This document shows, one piece after another, positions 13,375-24,606 of a stretch of 64,000 bases of DNA. The DNA comes from Microvelia longipes. Lineage: Eukaryota > Arthropoda > Insecta > Hemiptera > Veliidae. The DNA lies in the NCBI GenBank assembly GCA_018340805.1, contig JACMZG010001913.1, positions 25,905,391-25,969,390 of the forward strand. Direction: 5' to 3'. The notes beneath the pieces are model-generated. The model had not been told where the DNA came from, did no database searches, and was given only the letters and a program-made list of their open reading frames with translations. The position numbers and the translations under genes are program-made. The first letter of the stretch is position 1, and the number at the start of each line of letters is the position of its first letter.

Positions 13375-13750
13375 AAATCTATTAAACTGATAGTAACATA
13401 CATTAGTGACAGAAGTCAAGTTGTTAGAGGGCATCTTGGAGATTTTGAACCTGGTTTTGTGATGTATGGAGTGCCTCAAGGCTCTAAATTATGCCTTTCC
13501 TGTTCTTTATATGCTTAAATGAACTTCCTCTTTTTATTAATAGCTTTCCTGGCATCAGTCAATGATCTACCCTTTCTGTGACGATGCATCTGTGTTTATT
13601 AAGGGTAAAATCAAACTACCAGCAACTAGCTATTAACAAACGGCTGTCCACAAAACTTCAAGAAGGTTTAATGCTACAAAGCTAACCCGAGTAAAAGTAA
13701 AACAAAACTGTTTTATTTTGATACAAAAATTAGAGCTTAAGTTGAAGGGA
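13375..13750 (+). pseudogene. LINE reverse transcriptase fragment
   Basis: It encodes YISDRSQVVRGHLGDFEPG then GVPQGSKL (~13466-13490), the RT 'V-P-Q-G-S' block, followed in shifted frames by LCLNELPLFIN and a degraded YADD-like region. The segment near 13665-13720 resembles the 'NKLTLNVSKTK' block. Several stops and frameshifts are present. It lies between Osiris genes A and B. Confidence 0.75.
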
Positions 13751-15539
13751 AGATGTAATGAAAGCTAATTTTGTCTAATTAGACCTTTCAACTTTGTAAA
13801 TCAGAGGGTAAAAAGTCTCTACCCCAGAAGATCTATGTGGACGCAATTTTTCTGACGTAAAGAGAAATAATAAAATAAGTAACTACTAAAACATTTTTAT
13901 TTACCGCTTTAATTGATAAAGTTTTTAACTCTAGTAGAGTTACCACTGCCAACTCATTGTCACAAACTATGTGTGTGTGTGAGTTGAAAATTGGTACACA
14001 AGTCAATCATTAGGTCAATTTTTATATAGCTCAGTTGTTCTATACGAGAATATTTTTAGGTCCTTAGTAACCTACAATAATGACTCGGCAATTATTTCAA
14101 AAAATCATAAAATGCGGAAAGATTTATTAAGTTTGAGATTTTGCACACCTGTAGCCATTTATTATAAAGCCAGTATGTGTGCTAAGTTTCATTACATTAT
14201 CAGCAATCATTTAATTTTTATCGAATAATTTATTTGCGTTTTTATTATTGTTAAAAGTCAAAACATAATCTAATGAAGTTGTAATTTGATTCAACCATAT
14301 CTCTTTATGTTATAAATAACTATATTATTTTGTTTTAATACGGCAAGCAAATCAAGCAAAAAGGGTTTTTTATTATATAGCTAAGAAGCTTTGAGCTAGG
14401 TCAGTGGCTAGATTGGTAACTGCTGGTAATAAAATAATATATTTACTAACTGAAGATGAGTGAAGCAAGTCCGACAACGTGTTGCAGTATAAATTCAGCT
14501 ATAATTATATTCTGAGGACGAGCGAAGCGTTTCAGAATCTATAATTTCTATTTCTATGCTCCTCTTCCTTAAGTAGTGAGAAGGAGCATAGAGCGAATCC
14601 TATGTGGTGTGGAAAAGTTTCAAGGCAATCGTACACGTGTAAATTATTAATTTATTGATTTTAAATATATTTATTTATTATAACCCTTGGTATAAAACCA
14701 ACCTTGGGGGAAGACATGCAACCTATTAAATTAGGTGGATGTAATGTAATTATCCCGGTTTGTTGAATCAGCAAACTCTTCAACAATTTTTAAGGTTATT
14801 GTTTGTCGCCACGAAGAAGGTCTTTTAATGCGGTCCATGTCAATGCGACCACTCTTAATGACCAAAAAAAAAAAACAAACAAAAAACCATGGAAAATGAA
14901 TGGAAACCAGAATAACGGTTGGTAAAGTAATTTTCGAGTTGGGTGTCTTTGATGTGTTTAGTGCTGAATCCAATAAATCTGGTCTTAAATCGATAAAAAT
15001 ACTTAAAGCTGGGATTTCCAGGTTCGAATCTTGGTACCGACACTAATTCTTTATCGTCTTATTTACAGTATTTAAGTTTATAACTTCAAAATAATTCTGT
15101 CGCGGAGATATGCCAGCCAGGCGAATTTTCTTTGAAATGCGCGCTTTCTTGCTTATCAATCTAATGTATGCTTTCGATATACATATATTCAATAACCTGA
15201 GCAGTAGCGTCAAATAACAACTTGCTATTTATTTATTTCAAAGAAAATGCGCTACTAATTATATTAATCTGAGCTGCAAATGTGTCATGCTATGTATAAT
15301 CAATTATATAAATACGCGCATTTTCTATGAAAAATTAAATAAGAAGTTGTGATGATGTTGCTCAGGTTATTAAATATATACATATAAAATAAGCAAAAAT
15401 TGGATTAATAAGCGAGAAATCGCGAATTTCAAAAAAAAATTCAAGAAGTAAGTTATCACTGATTAAAATCACTTACACCTATTCAATGTAAATTTTAATA
15501 TAAATGCCAAGTACTTCGTAACTTTTCCACATCTTAGCC

Positions 15540-16850
15540 GCAATAAAATAAGCAGTATACTTATTTATTACACATGTACCAAGTACCAACTCTATTGGAT
15601 TTTTTTAGATATTTTTGTTTTCTTAAAAACATATACGAAATTTGAAAAAATATTGAAATAATGCTGATAATATGATGGATTTGGCACATATTTTCTCTTT
15701 TATTTTTGGTGTTTCATTGATCAAATCATTTTCCCGTGATATATGATTTTTTAAAAATTTATGGTAAGTCATTATTACCAGTTATTGACGTCATAAAAAC
15801 AATGATTTTTTTACATAAAGATTTGTTACCAAGTTAGATACGTACCAAGTTTTAACTCTCGAGCATAAAGATTCTAAGAGCTACGATGATAACAGACATG
15901 AAAACACACTCTTACACACGAATAACATCATAGGTATACTAGCAAATAATGTTTGTAATTAATCATAGTAATAAACTTCGTTAACTTGATCATTTTACAA
16001 TTAGATATATTCGTGCCAAATTTCATCTTAACTTAATATTTAAAATGTATTTTTTAAAGGCTTATATATGATTACGCTCGTAGAATTAAAAAAGAAGTAT
16101 AATTTAATATCCATTTAACTAATTGATCCGCATTTTATAAATTTTAAAGCTTTTGTTAAGTCATTAATGTCTTTCAAATGACATTAATGATGATAAAATG
16201 AGAAAATGATCTTCTCGATGGCTTAACATGACTTGGAAATTGATTTTTTGTACTAAGATTCAACACTCTAGATGCATCTTGGTACACCCATACACACTTC
16301 TCCACATTCCTCCACGTCTGGTGGAGGCACCCCGCCTCCACTTCTAGTTAAATACCAAACACACTGAGAGACGAGATATTAACAGCCACACGCACACATA
16401 CAGACAGGCAACTTGGTAAAAACTAATTAACTTTGTTGTAAAAACACATAAAACGGATAATTTCGGTGAATAAACTGCGTAGGCGCGGTTTATGTCATTA
16501 AAATTTATATCTTCCGGTGGTGACCACGTCAATGTAGATGAAGAATCCGACGTTTCGATTCCACTATGGGAGTCCAGTGGAATAGTATATTCTATCATGG
16601 ATAGAAACACAATGCTCTACAAAACTGAACTCTCAGTTCAGATGCCTCCCACAGTGGAATCGAAACGTCGGATTCTTCATCTACATTGACGCGGTCACCA
16701 CCGGAATACCTAAATCTTCAATTCGGATAAAATTCCGGTTCCGGATTTTCAATTCATCAATGCAACATTATAATTTTCTTCTTGATAGTGCCAACACGAA
16801 TACTTTTCCTGTATACCTAGGGTTTTAATGAGCAAAAGTAAAACGTTAAA
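15540..16850 (+). repeat. Dispersed repeat family D, copy split by palindromic element
   Basis: Shows TGACGTCATAAAAACAATG, GCATAAAGATTCTAAGAGC, CACACATACAGACAGGCAAC and AAACGGATAATTTCGGTG before the palindromic element at 16466, then AATACTTTTCCTGTATACCT after it. Confidence 0.65.
16466..16715. mobile_element. Palindromic element with hammerhead-like arms, copy 1
   Basis: The left arm (CTTCCGGTGGTGACC... GACGTTTCGATTCCACT) is the inverted complement of the right arm (AGTGGAATCGAAACGTC... GGTCACCACCGGAA). Arms are ~65 bp. The ribozyme-like CTGAAGA box is degenerate here. Same family as 23848-24142 and set in the same kind of surrounding repeat. Confidence 0.75.
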
Positions 16851-17689
16851 CTTTGTCAGCGAGTAATGCATGATTTCCAATATTCGCGTGAATGGCGGGG
16901 CATGAAGGAAAAGTTAATAGAGCTGTAAAAATAACCTAAGATCCGGGCCGCATTCCTACAAATGATAACTAATTAATTTATATTCATGAAAAACACATAA
17001 TCAATAATTACAATGGAGAGAAATCAGGATTTAAAGTTTTAGTTCCCTAAGTTACCGCATGTCGTGAAGCAGCACCTTAGCGTTCTCTAACTGATTAATA
17101 TGTCTATAATAGATTTCAAACAATAGCTGTTATGAGTGCAATGTCAATTTCTTTATCACTTTCTCTTTCAAGTTCATGGTGGAATTTTGGACTTGGCAGC
17201 TAGGTGTGTATTTAGTCAAGGACGTGTGTTCCGTTAGGTATGGCACTCAATGCATAATGATATGGGTATGGATTAAACATTTTTAATAAACGCGGATAAA
17301 AAACCAATCAGTCTTAAAAACTCTGGGAGGGGTACTTATACAATAAATAAACAGAATGTTTTACTATCAAGGAATCCAGTTCTAATAAAACTGGCATTTC
17401 ACTAAAATGGAATTCAAATTTGGCACAAATGGTTCATCCTTACTATTGCAGTGGCAAAACTAGGCATTTGGAGTTATTTGTTTAGTTCAACCGGTTATCA
17501 ATAAAAAGAAAAAGAGGGAAGAGGGTCGTTTTATACTTAAAATATTTAACAGCATTATAATCTTATTAAAACTGTAACTGCTTACGTGCCTTAAATTTGC
17601 TAAAAAAGTTGCTTGAAATATTGATGACGTCACAAGGTTGTGTTGATTATCCTATTAATGTTTAACAAACGAGGGCTGTCATAATGAAT

Positions 17690-17850
17690 GCTAAAAGGGC
17701 TCCTGTCAGCTAGTACTGTGAGAGATGAGTCGTCAGCATAAAATGTGCCTTTAAGTTTTTCATTAAATGTATCGGGTAAAATTATTGACAGCTTTAAAAA
17801 TGTAGGGGCCTTAAAATTGAGCCTAGGGGGAACTTTAATATTCTAGTCTA
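17690..17850 (-). pseudogene. LINE RT fragment with YADD motif, antisense
   Basis: On the minus strand this reads LGSILRPL, then LPDTFNEKLKGTFYADDSSL (catalytic Y-A-D-D at about 17735) and TVLAD. One frameshift separates the two blocks. Jockey/CR1-type RT is likely. Too short to classify. Confidence 0.7.
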
Positions 17851-18474
17851 AAAACTTGACTATTGTATTATTATTGACGTTAAAGCGTTCTTTAAGTTCC
17901 TCCACACTTTTTTTAAGACAGATAAATATAATCTAATATTAATTTCATTTCACCCTCGGGGGAATCGGAAACACGTCAAACTACATAACAATATTGATTT
18001 AACATACAAAAAAAAATAATTACACATTTATAATATTTATAATTATATAAATTAAATATTTATAATATGCAGAACGCATTATAAATACATTTAATAACTA
18101 AATAAAATATAAATCATATAAGTCACATAAATACAATAAAAGGAAAATAATAAAAATTGGGGTAGGGGTTACATCCCAGTGCCTGATTATTTAAAACATC
18201 TGTTAAATTCTTAGCAATCACCCATCCATGGACTTGCTGGAGGCTACTTATGATTAGTTATCCAACAAAACTGCATATATACTACACGTATTAAAATATA
18301 TTTGTATATTAGAATTAAATAATTATATGATTGGTTATAATTATATAATTAACACATGGTATGCTCCCTCTAGGAACACATGCGCCTCTATAAGTTAAAG
18401 TAAGGCGTTCTAAACGAATTTCATTAAATCAGCGTAGTTGTCATCAAATAAGCATGTAGAGTCGTATCATCACA

Positions 18475-18740
18475 ATTTAATAATTACATTAGTGTCTTGC
18501 AGTAAGTCAGGTAAATAATTTAAAAAAAGAAGAGTGGTCCCAATACAGAGCCCTGAGGTACTCTTGAACCTGTTATAGTTTTTTCAAATTTAAAATGATA
18601 TGTTTTTTGTCTGTTTCGCAGCTAAGATTTAAGTGTCCTTGCTCAAACCTCTAATACCTAAAACACACTACTTGCTACGTGCAATTAGATGATTTACTAC
18701 ATCAAAGGCTTTTGGTAGATCAGCTCCAATGACCTGTCAA
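18475..18740 (-). pseudogene. LINE RT fragment with VPQGSVLGPLLF block, antisense
   Basis: On the minus strand 18735-18670 reads DLPKAFDVVNHLIARS and 18585-18525 reads TGSRVPQGSVLGPLLFF, the classic RT blocks on either side of a degraded middle. It repeats the VPQGS block found at 17850, so it is a different copy from the fragment at 17690-17850. Confidence 0.72.
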
Positions 18741-19014
18741 ACCTGATGGTTTAAGGGCACTGACATCTTCAAAGCTACTGGCACCCTACCATTAAAGCTA
18801 AATACAATGTACGGGTAATTATGAAAATGAAAGCGATTTTATTCTTTTGCAAATTATTCCTGATCACCTCTTCAGGAACCGCCTGAATAAGAGATTAACT
18901 TTATATTTATTTATATTGGCTTGCTTAATTGCCCCGAGAATTTACTTTTTTTAATATTATTCATCGCATTCAGACGAGTGGAGTGACCCATAGTATTTAC
19001 ATTTTATAAATCTC

Positions 19015-19640
19015 TTAAAAGGTGAGCGTAGTCGACCCCCACTATTAACATTGACCATTATTGATTTCTTTAGAGCAAGCGCGTAGCGAGCCCCGTGTAT
19101 ACATTTTCCTCATTATTAACCTTTTAGGGCGAGCGAAGCGAGCTCTTTAGGGCGAGCCGCGGTATTGACATTTTCTTCATCTTCAACCTTCTTATGGGTG
19201 AGCGCAGCGAGCCCAAGTTATCACATTGCATTAATATTAATCTCTTTATATTTCTGTTTATTAATCCCATTAAAGTCGAACATACCGAACCCAAGCTTAC
19301 ATTTTTCATTCCAATAATCTCATGGAGTGAGCTTTGCAAGCCATACAGGCCCGTAGCCAACCAAAACTTGTAGGAGGGAGGGGCTTGTAAGGGAGTTCTT
19401 CTGAAATCTACCTTTTCAAAGGGGGCAACAAACCTTTTTTAGGGGGGGGGGAGGCGCCCTTCTGGCCCCTACCTGGCTAAGGGTTAAAGCAATACCATAA
19501 CATTTCTAGTAATTACTAGTAACATACGCAAGCATTATACTTTTACACTATAAATCTTCACGACTAGCGAAGCAAGTCCAAGCATTAACATTTTCCACAC
19601 GATATTAATCACATTAGGTAAGCGACAATTGAGGACGGAA
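19015..19640 (-). repeat. Degenerate ~60-bp tandem repeat, GCGAGCGAAGCGAGC core
   Basis: Units such as GGGCGAGCGAAGCGAGC followed by an AT-rich TATTAACATTTTC segment, repeated ~8 times. The core is the reverse complement of the one at 1150-1700; the spacer differs. Confidence 0.7.
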
Positions 19641-19684
19641 TTAAAAAATGGAACAGGATTTAGTTCATACTTAATACAACAGTA

Positions 19685-20255
19685 ATGGCGCTAGGGCTTG
19701 AATCGGTTAAGATCAAGGGTGCACGTCTTGCAACAGTGAGGGCACGAGGGCTTGAATTCATCCAGACCTTTGTACTAATCAATTTTTTGAAAAACCTGCA
19801 TGTTTTTTTTTTCATGTAGCTCAATCCTGATTTTGTGCAAATAAATAAAAAAGACTCAGGGCGCAATTCTTGCAACAGTGCAAGGGCTTGAATACGTTAA
19901 GATAGAGGGCGCACTTCTTACAACAGTGCAAGGGCTTGAGTGCGTCAAGATAAAGGCGCACTTCTTGCAACAGTGCAAGGGCTTGAATACGTTAAGATAG
20001 AGGGCGCACTTCTTACAACAGTGCAAGGGCTTGAGTACGTCAAGATAAAGGCGCACTTCTTGCAACAGTGCTAGGGCTTGAGTACGTCAAGATAGAGGGC
20101 GCTCATCTTACAACACTGCAAGAGCACAAAGGCTTGAATCTATCAAGATAGAGTGCGCATTTCGAACAACAGAGATGGCGTAAGGGCTTAAATTTACCAA
20201 GATCTAGGGCACACTAATTACAACTTGAAATTATCAAGATCGAGGGCGTACTTCT
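19685..20255 (+). repeat. ~48-bp tandem repeat
   Basis: Units start GGGCTTGA and run through GTTAAGATAGAGGGCGCAC to TTCTTACAACAGTGCAA. The best block is 19855-20110, with GGGCTTG at 19883, 19932, 19979, 20027 and 20073. Outer units are more diverged. The minus-strand open frame is a repeat artefact. Confidence 0.88.
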
Positions 20256-21109
20256 ACTTGTACTCGGATGCCGTAAAAAAGTTTCAATATTTTGTTTTCT
20301 AATAAATAAACACCTGTTTGCAACTAAACACTTTAATAACATCGTTTGTCTCTTTGTTATAAATTGGGCAGCAAAAAAAACTTTTTTATTAAATGAAACT
20401 ATTTTTCACATTTCCAAATTAATACCGCAGGTATATAAGTAATTATGATAAGTATTGTGTTTTGAAATTATTCCGAAACCGGGATTACACCATAATTATC
20501 CGTTTCAGGTTTTTAAGACCTCTTGAATAGTTTTGTCAAGTTGTCAATCTGTATGTGTGAGCATATGTGTCAAGTCGTGTAAAAAAATTTAAAAATTGGT
20601 ACAATTTTTTTATGACGTCATTAACAGGGAATAAGGACTCAACATTTTTCCATGTAATCATGGAAAAATGTCTAGATAAACGCATGTTTGTACTGTTTAA
20701 AAACGAGGGAAACGAGTCCAACATTATGAAGATGACCATTGTAAATCGGTACCCGACTTTTTAAAATATATATTTAAAAGTTTTGATTTAATCCAATGAA
20801 ACATGGGAAGGGTGGCGTTATGTTAGGACTGGCGCGAGCATGCTATAACCCTCGTAATACCTGTCACTCGTACGCAATAGGTATAAATTACAATAGATAG
20901 ACATTACATAATTTTGTATAATTAAAATTGAGGATGCAGAGAAATTCTATATTTAAACGAAATAACAATAGAGACCAATACCCTCACTTTAGCCATGAGG
21001 CTAAAAATAAAAAAGAATAATTATTTTGAATGCTGTTTTAACCCTATTATTGTTTCATCTTACTGTGGGCAATATTTTTTTTCGGATGACTTGTGCACAC
21101 AGTTTGAAA

Positions 21110-22620
21110 AACTCTGTTGAGGGGTGCATCAGAACTTTTCCTCATCACAATAAATTTGCAACGCTCATCCCCCCCCCCTACTTTAAACTCGCTTCGTTTG
21201 TCCTCAGAACATACAAGTCGATAAATTTATAATGCGATAATTATACGTACTCGGTCCGCTTGTACTCAAATGTAAATATTTATTCCCAGCAGTCACCCAT
21301 CTAGGCTCGATGCTGCTTAGCTTTTATGATCTAACTAAAATCAATTACATACTTTCGTAACGAAACGAAACTTTGTGTACTTATTTATTACGTAATGCGA
21401 TCCATCTGTACCGAATTTCAACGCCATTGGATTATTTTCCAGTTTTTTTTTTTAAAGCGAACAATATGTTAATTAATAAAAATTGAACAAATGCCGATGC
21501 TAGTGAGATAAAACTCGGCACATATATGAGTCTTTTAAGTGGCTACATGCGTGCCAAATCTCAATTCGATCGCGTTTTATGACTTCTCAAAATTTTTGCT
21601 GACTTATTATTGATGGTTGACAAAATATTTTCTGTATAGAACAACTGCACCTATAGAATAACAATTGTACACAGTTTTACATCTCTACCATACGACTGTA
21701 ATAAACACATACACACTATATGAGACATGCTGATAATATACGGCCTTTTATTTGGGTTACTACACACACGCAGAAAAAACATACATACACTTACAGACAG
21801 ACTACTTTGTGGAAGCCTCTTAGCAGGTCTTTAAAACCAGCATGTTTTTTATGCCTGCAAGCACTATAGTCCAAGAGCCCAGGGGTGTTTTGTTAATAAA
21901 AAGTGTAATGGCTGGAACCGGTCTCTATTTTTCGTAAATACCTTCCTGAACAAGGATCTGCAATTCTGCCGACTCGTAGTATCGGATGGGTGTCCCAGGC
22001 AGAACGCACTTTAGGTCAAAGGTTCTGCCTGGGCACCCATCCGATACGAGTCGGCAGAATTGCAGATCCTAGTTCAGGAAAGTATTTACGAAAAATTGAG
22101 ACCGGTTCCAGCCATTACACTGTTTATTAACTTGGGTGGTAAATTTGACCTGTAAAGTGTGTTCTGCCTGGGATGCCCATCCCATACGAGTCGGCAGAAT
22201 TGCAGATCCTTGTGCAGGAAGGTATTTACGAAAAATTAAACCCGTTTCCAGCCATTACACTTTTTATTAACTTGGGTGGTAAATTTTACATGTAAAGTGC
22301 GTTCTGCCTGGGACACCCATCCGATACGAGTCGGCAGAATTGCAGATCCTTGTTCAGGAAGGTATTTACGAAAAATTGAGACCGGTTCCAGCCATTACAC
22401 TTTTTATTAACAATACACCCCTGGGCTCTTGGTCTACTACCACTGGGTAGCTTCTTGCAATAGTCATATCAAAGCCATATCTTATTATTATTGCTGATAA
22501 CATTTTTTTTAAGTAGTCAATAAAAAATATTTAAACAATATCTTAAAACACCTGAAGCGAATAATTCCGATGACGTCCTGGTTAAAAATTTTTGCTAATA
22601 TAATACTTTTGTTATATACC
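21110..22620 (+). repeat. Dispersed repeat family D, copy with foldback insertion
   Basis: Landmarks AACTTTTCCTCATCACAATA, CCCAGCAGTCACCCAT, CACTTACAGACAGACTACTT and, after the interruption, ACACCTGAAGCGAATAATTC. The foldback element 21869-22434 and ~140 bp of other sequence interrupt it. Confidence 0.65.
21869..22434. mobile_element. Foldback element, ~140-bp arms, with internal tandem copies
   Basis: The left end GTCCAAGAGCCCAGGGGTGT and right end ACACCCCTGGGCTCTTGGTC are inverted repeats and TA stands on each side, as for mariner/Tc1-type insertion. The left arm (to ~22005) occurs once; the right-arm sequence occurs three times in tandem, with TTCTGCCTGGG starting at 22023, 22162 and 22302 (139-140 bp period). 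The three right copies are ~90-95% alike. Non-coding. Confidence 0.85.
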
Positions 22621-23847
22621 TTTGCTATAGGTACCTTGTATTGCTACCTTGTATAAATCTAAAAAATAAGTTAATGTAAAAAAAAATCCGAGTTTTAACT
22701 TCGTACAAGTATATCCTTTTATTTGATTATAAGTATACTATGTTTCGTTTTTATATGGCAATTCTATCCATAGTTATTGTTTGATCATAAATGTTAAGCA
22801 GCACTTAGATAAGTCAGATCCTGTATGGGTGGCCGCTGGGAATAAAATGGAGGTATTTGCTGTCTGAGGACAAGCAAAGCGAGTTCGGAGACCCACAGAA
22901 GTATATTTGTTGATTTATAGATTCTCAGGCTAAGTAATGCGATTCCAAAGTCGTTAGGATGATCGTAGCAAATCCGATGTGTTGAAAAAGAGTTACGAGG
23001 ATTTTTTGTCTCTAAGCGTTATTCACTCAGGTAAACATATAATGCCTGTTCTAGCCAGGGTTTCTACCTGGTGAAGAAGAATGATATCTGTTTCACTTGC
23101 TTTACATGATGTGCTTATCACTATACGTGCTTCTAAGTACTTGCAAATATACTGCAGGATAGGAGAGTGTTACTAAATTACTAGTTTTCAAATAGGTTTG
23201 TTGAAGCACTGACCTTTTCGTCGAAAAGTTTATTGCCATGGCAACTATGCCTAAATAATAGTTCAAACAATCAACTGATGACTCCCAATCTCAGTCATCT
23301 GTGTATGTCCCCTACTTCATTTAAGTTTAATAAGTAAGTTTAGTAAGTAAGTTTGTTGCCAATGATCTACTTTCGACCAATCAGAAATTCAATTCAACTG
23401 GTTCAAATAATGGTGTGCATTGTCAATATTAGATGTAAATTTTTATATGACCAACAGAATATTTAGGCGCATTTTGTTTGAAAATAAAGACAAATGAGTT
23501 ACCAGTAGTGCTTGATGATTGAGTAACTGCTCAAGTTATAAAGTATAAACCGAATCCTTAAGCAAGAAATGTGTTGTTAAGCACATAAACACGCTTCCCA
23601 AAGGAAATTTGCCCGAAATGCGGATCACCGCACCATAATTTTTTCCGAGGAATATTTATTTAAATTTTTTCGTAGTCATTAATGACCGTCAGTGATGCAA
23701 AACAAATATTTTCCAAAAGCACTATTGGACCTAAATGTAGATCAAATTTTAAGTCTCTAGTATAAACACTCTGGGAGAGAGATACGATGACACAAAGGCT
23801 CACACATACAGATATAGAAATAGATAAAACCATTCATAATAATAAAC

Positions 23848-24142
23848 TGCGTATGCTTCCGCGGTTATTGTCATGAAAATGTATGTCTTCCGGTAGTGAC
23901 CGCGTCAATATAGATGGAGAACCCGACGTTTCGATTCCACTGAGGGAGGCATCTTCAGAAATGTAGGACTTCATGGATAGAAACACAATGCTCTTCAAAA
24001 CTGAACTCAGTTCAGTTTTATAGAGCATTGTCTTTTTAACCATGAAGTCCTACATCCCTGAAGATGCCTCCCACAGTGGAAGCGAAACGTCGGATTCTTC
24101 ATCTACATTGACGCGGTCACCACCGGAAGACCTAAATCTTCA
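23848..24142. mobile_element. Palindromic element with hammerhead-like arms, copy 2
   Basis: Near-perfect inverted arms of ~110 bp around a central CTGAACTCAGTTCAG palindrome. Each arm contains, reading outward, CTGAAGA...GAAACGTC: at 24058-24091 on the + strand and at 23957-23925 on the - strand. These match hammerhead ribozyme core boxes (CUGANGA, GAAA, UH). In the right arm ATCC just before CTGAAGA pairs with GGAT just after GTC, forming helix I. Helix II is imperfect, with an extra U after the first box. Such motifs are known in Penelope-like retroelements; origin here is inferred. Confidence 0.6.
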
Positions 24143-24537
24143 ACCACTCAGAGTGTTTTAAGAACAACTTAAAAAGCTTTTAAGCAACATTTATGCAGTT
24201 GAAGAAACAGCTACCGTCAATTCGTATACTTTAACTTGCCATAAATATAACCCTTTTTAATTTTAACATTTGATGTATTAGATGTAAGGTAGTTAAGTTG
24301 TTTTATGTTTTGCTTCTGTTACATTTATCGTATGTTTTACAAAATAGTTCTTTTCATTTGTCATGTTTATTACAGTAATATTAAAGTATAATTAGACAAT
24401 TAAAAATAATAAAAGATGTTTCATAAGTAGTAGGGATGAATGTGGCTAAGCACCTACCAATACAAAGTACAATCAAGTACCCCCGCTAAGCATTAATCTA
24501 ATTACGAATTCAAGGGACGCTACTGATTCTATAGCAG

Positions 24538-24545
24538 TATATAAG
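24538..24545 (+). promoter_or_regulatory. TATA box of Osiris gene B
   Basis: TATATAAG lies 62-69 bases before the ATG of gene B, followed about 25-30 bases on by a pyrimidine-rich CATCAATC stretch that could be the start site. A sharp TATA promoter fits a strongly, transiently expressed cuticle-stage gene, but expression is not shown here. Confidence 0.65.
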
Positions 24546-24606
24546 CGCTTCGCACACCCGACCATACCATCAATCTAATTTTAGTTTTCCTATTAGTTCC
24601 ATCGAA

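Noticed and set aside
14970..15045. tRNA-like B box (GGTTCGAATCTTGG) ending GGTACCGACA
   Set aside because: No matching 5' acceptor strand or A box at the right distance, so no cloverleaf can be drawn.
16344..16689. Overlapping open frames on both strands
   Set aside because: Created by the inverted arms of the palindromic element, which read open in both directions.
19660..20065. Minus-strand Cys-rich repeated open frames
   Set aside because: They arise from translation of the 48-bp tandem repeat; no signal peptide or independent support.
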